Of a stretch of 64,000 bases of DNA, positions 62,636 through 64,000 are shown piece by piece. The DNA is from Ciceribacter ferrooxidans (GTDB lineage Bacteria > Pseudomonadota > Alphaproteobacteria > Rhizobiales > Rhizobiaceae). The DNA is taken from the NCBI RefSeq assembly GCF_004137355.1, contig NZ_SDVB01000253.1, positions 62,001-126,000 of the forward strand. Direction: 5' to 3'. The notes beneath the pieces were generated by a model. It had not been told where the DNA came from. It ran no database searches and saw only the letters and a list, made by a program, of their open reading frames with translations. The stretch's first letter is position 1. Each line of letters opens with the position of its first letter. The position numbers and the translations under genes were made by a program.

Positions 62636-63261
62636 GGGTAGTCCTCGTTCTGAAAGGCGGTCGTCGCGACGATAAGAAAATAACTTGAACCCTCGGCAGG
62701 GCGGACGGTCGTGATGTAAGGACGGACGAGGTCGGTGAGAACGGTCCAGCGATAATAGGCCCGCAGCATGTTGATCGATTTTGGTCCACCGGGGTTATAA
62801 CCGAAGGAAGAGGGATCGATGTCGGCAAAGGATGCTGTCGAGACGCGCGGAATCGTTGTTGGAATGTCGCTGAACTTGGTGAAGGTTCGGGTATCGAGAT
62901 AGAGAGAGGACGGGGTCGCGATTTCGGTTGCGGAGCAGGAAATCATAATCGCGATCTCGTCACAGAACGCCTGGCGGAACTCCACTGCGGTCTTGTCTGT
63001 CGTGCGACCGAGATTATAGGTGATCTTGCCGGTGCGCAGCTCGCGAGCGAGCGTGTTCACGGCATTGGTGACCAGTTGCTCGGCCGTGAACGCGGCGAAG
63101 GTCTCCAGAATGGCGAAGATGATCATGAAGTAGGGGATCGCGAGGATCGCGAATTCGATCGCTGCGGCGCCGTCGCGCGACCGCCGGAGCCGCCGCCACA
63201 GTCCGCTCGTGCACGGCTGCTTTGTCGAGCCTTCGCTCATATCATTCGCATTTGTATTCAT
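62632..63261 (-). CDS. TadE/TadG-like pilus assembly protein
   Basis: A 209-residue protein with the TadE-like segment RDGAAAIEFAILAIPYFMIIFAILETFAAFTAEQL (about 30-63), again with the conserved Glu at the membrane entry, and a periplasmic domain of about 140 residues. Two cysteines (FCDE and ISCS) lie in it. ATG 63261 was chosen, with AAGG close by; an earlier in-frame start at 63288 is possible. It overlaps the second TadE-like gene by four bases. The pair probably works together in the Flp pilus system whose main genes lie beyond the window. Confidence 0.83.
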   Translation of the reverse strand: MNTNANDMSEGSTKQPCTSGLWRRLRRSRDGAAAIEFAILAIPYFMIIFAILETFAAFTAEQLVTNAVNTLARELRTGKITYNLGRTTDKTAVEFRQAFCDEIAIMISCSATEIATPSSLYLDTRTFTKFSDIPTTIPRVSTASFADIDPSSFGYNPGGPKSINMLRAYYRWTVLTDLVRPYITTVRPAEGSSYFLIVATTAFQNEDYP

Positions 63262-63376
63262 CGCCTTAGACCAGTGTCCGGATGTCAAGCGAGCATCATC
63301 GTCGCGAAACCTTGATTTTTGGTTGCGCGAGCCTCCGGAAATTTAGTGAACTCGTCCGGATGTTACCGGTCGGCGT

Positions 63377-63781
63377 CTACTGGGCGGCAGAAGAACCGGC
63401 GACCTGAGCATGGATCTCGCAGTTCGGGGTGCAGGAGAGAACCGTGCGCTCGGTTGCCTTGAAGACCCGCACGGTATTGCCTTCGTCAATCGAGACGAGG
63501 ATGCGCTCGTCGACGATCGCGTTTCCGTCGGCATCGAGCAGAACGAGGTTGGTGGTTCCGAAAGCACGGCCGGTCAGAACGATGGTCTTTGCATCGGCGA
63601 CCGTCGCGTCGGCAACCTCGGCGTTACCGACGATGACCTTGCTGACCGGACGGTCGAGTTTCAGCACCCGTGCCTGATTCATATAGACACGCATCATCTC
63701 GTCCGCGGAAAGCGCCGGCGTGGTCAGACCGGCCGCCAGCATGCCGACGACAATCGAAAACGAACCGATACGTGGGATCAT
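63377..63781 (-). CDS. Secreted CpaC N-terminal-domain pilus protein
   Basis: A 134-residue periplasmic protein: signal peptide at 1-25 (cleavage near ALSADEM), then one domain with VYMNQARVLKLDRPVSKVIVGNAEVADATVADAKTIVLTGRAFGTTNLVLLDADGN. This is the N-terminal module that precedes the secretin pore in CpaC/RcpA of Flp/Tad systems. The secretin part is absent, so this is a stand-alone copy, not the pore. ATG 63781 was preferred to GTG 63802 because it starts directly at the signal peptide. It lies 115 bases upstream of the TadE pair on the same strand. Confidence 0.83.
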   Translation of the reverse strand: MIPRIGSFSIVVGMLAAGLTTPALSADEMMRVYMNQARVLKLDRPVSKVIVGNAEVADATVADAKTIVLTGRAFGTTNLVLLDADGNAIVDERILVSIDEGNTVRVFKATERTVLSCTPNCEIHAQVAGSSAAQ

Positions 63782-63891
63782 ACCTGCGGGCCTTCTGTGC
63801 ACGATGGGTGGCGAAACGCCTTCCTAAGGATGCCCGGGATTGGTGAATGAACGGTTAAACTGGCGCCCGACGGGTGTGGTCACCTGTAACC

Positions 63892-63930
63892 CCCAAAGAT
63901 CTTTGGGTATTCCTGACTCGAAAGTCAGGA
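63892..63930. repeat. Two adjacent perfect hairpins upstream of the pilus genes
   Basis: CCCAAAGATCTTTGGG (63892-63907) is a perfect palindrome. TCCTGACT-CGAA-AGTCAGGA (63911-63930) is a perfect eight-base stem with a tetraloop. They lie 110-150 bases before the start of the CpaC-like gene. They may end a transcript entering from the right or regulate the pilus genes. No open reading frame is seen from 63782 to the window end; a TTAACCGT motif at 63851-63858 (minus strand) resembles a CtrA half-site. Confidence 0.55.
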
Positions 63931-64000
63931 TTGTCCGAAAACGGAACAGGTGTCCAACTGCGCCGATACCGTTCTGCCCAGGGAAGCACCGCGTTGTCGA

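Overview
The window is chromosomal DNA of an alphaproteobacterium of the Rhizobiaceae, most like Ensifer/Sinorhizobium or a close relative such as Shinella. The signs are high GC, a dnaK-dnaJ pair behind an RpoH-type promoter, PcaQ-type control of protocatechuate genes, a rhizobial C-P lyase cluster, YejABEF, and gene neighbourhoods (dnaK/PBP1A, gpmA-dapB, glk-mgsA, deo/nucleoside genes beside Tad pilus genes) that I recall from the Sinorhizobium chromosome. No phage, insertion sequence, CRISPR array or obvious pseudogene was seen. Genus assignment is inference.

Layout. 1-680: a TetR regulator (cut by the window edge) divergent from a small membrane protein, with two palindromic operators between them. 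757-9086: minus-strand housekeeping genes: dnaJ, a small secreted protein, dnaK, a class A penicillin-binding protein, a YbaK-type deacylase and an M20 dipeptidase. 9087-9406 has no protein gene but carries a likely three-hairpin small RNA. 9407-12874: a small membrane protein and polA. 12877-20197: pcaQ divergent from pcaDCHG-pcaIJF-pcaB, a full route from 3-carboxymuconate/protocatechuate to succinyl-CoA and acetyl-CoA. 20201-33277: a complete phosphonate module on the minus strand in two transcription blocks (phnGHIJKL plus a hexapeptide transferase; phnCDEE plus a 2H phosphoesterase, phnM and phnN), with the repressor gene phnF divergent.

33293-39299: minus-strand gpmA, dapB, an MsbA-like ABC exporter, glk, mgsA and a murein endopeptidase. 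39488-46710: yejABEF peptide importer, a 2-hydroxyacid dehydrogenase and a small membrane protein. 46842-50000: pncB, a CoxG-like protein, tRNA-Ser(GGA), a small membrane protein and msrA. 50239-61894: nucleoside uptake and salvage: a BMP-type ABC importer, cdd, punA, deoC, deoA, then (after a convergent retropepsin-like gene) upp, add and deoB. 62009-63781: two TadE-like minor pilin genes and a secreted CpaC N-terminal-domain protein, the edge of a Flp/Tad pilus locus.

The parts form coherent modules. The phosphonate genes import phosphonates (PhnCDE), couple them to ribose (PhnGHIJKLM), probably open the cyclic phosphate with the 2H phosphoesterase, and recycle ribose bisphosphate to PRPP (PhnN). 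The nucleoside genes import nucleosides, split them with PunA/DeoA, and degrade deoxyribose phosphate through DeoB and DeoC. Regulatory sites that could be read include an RpoH promoter before dnaK, a PcaQ-like site, two candidate Pho boxes, a PhnF-like palindrome and several hairpins placed directly after ABC substrate-binding-protein genes.
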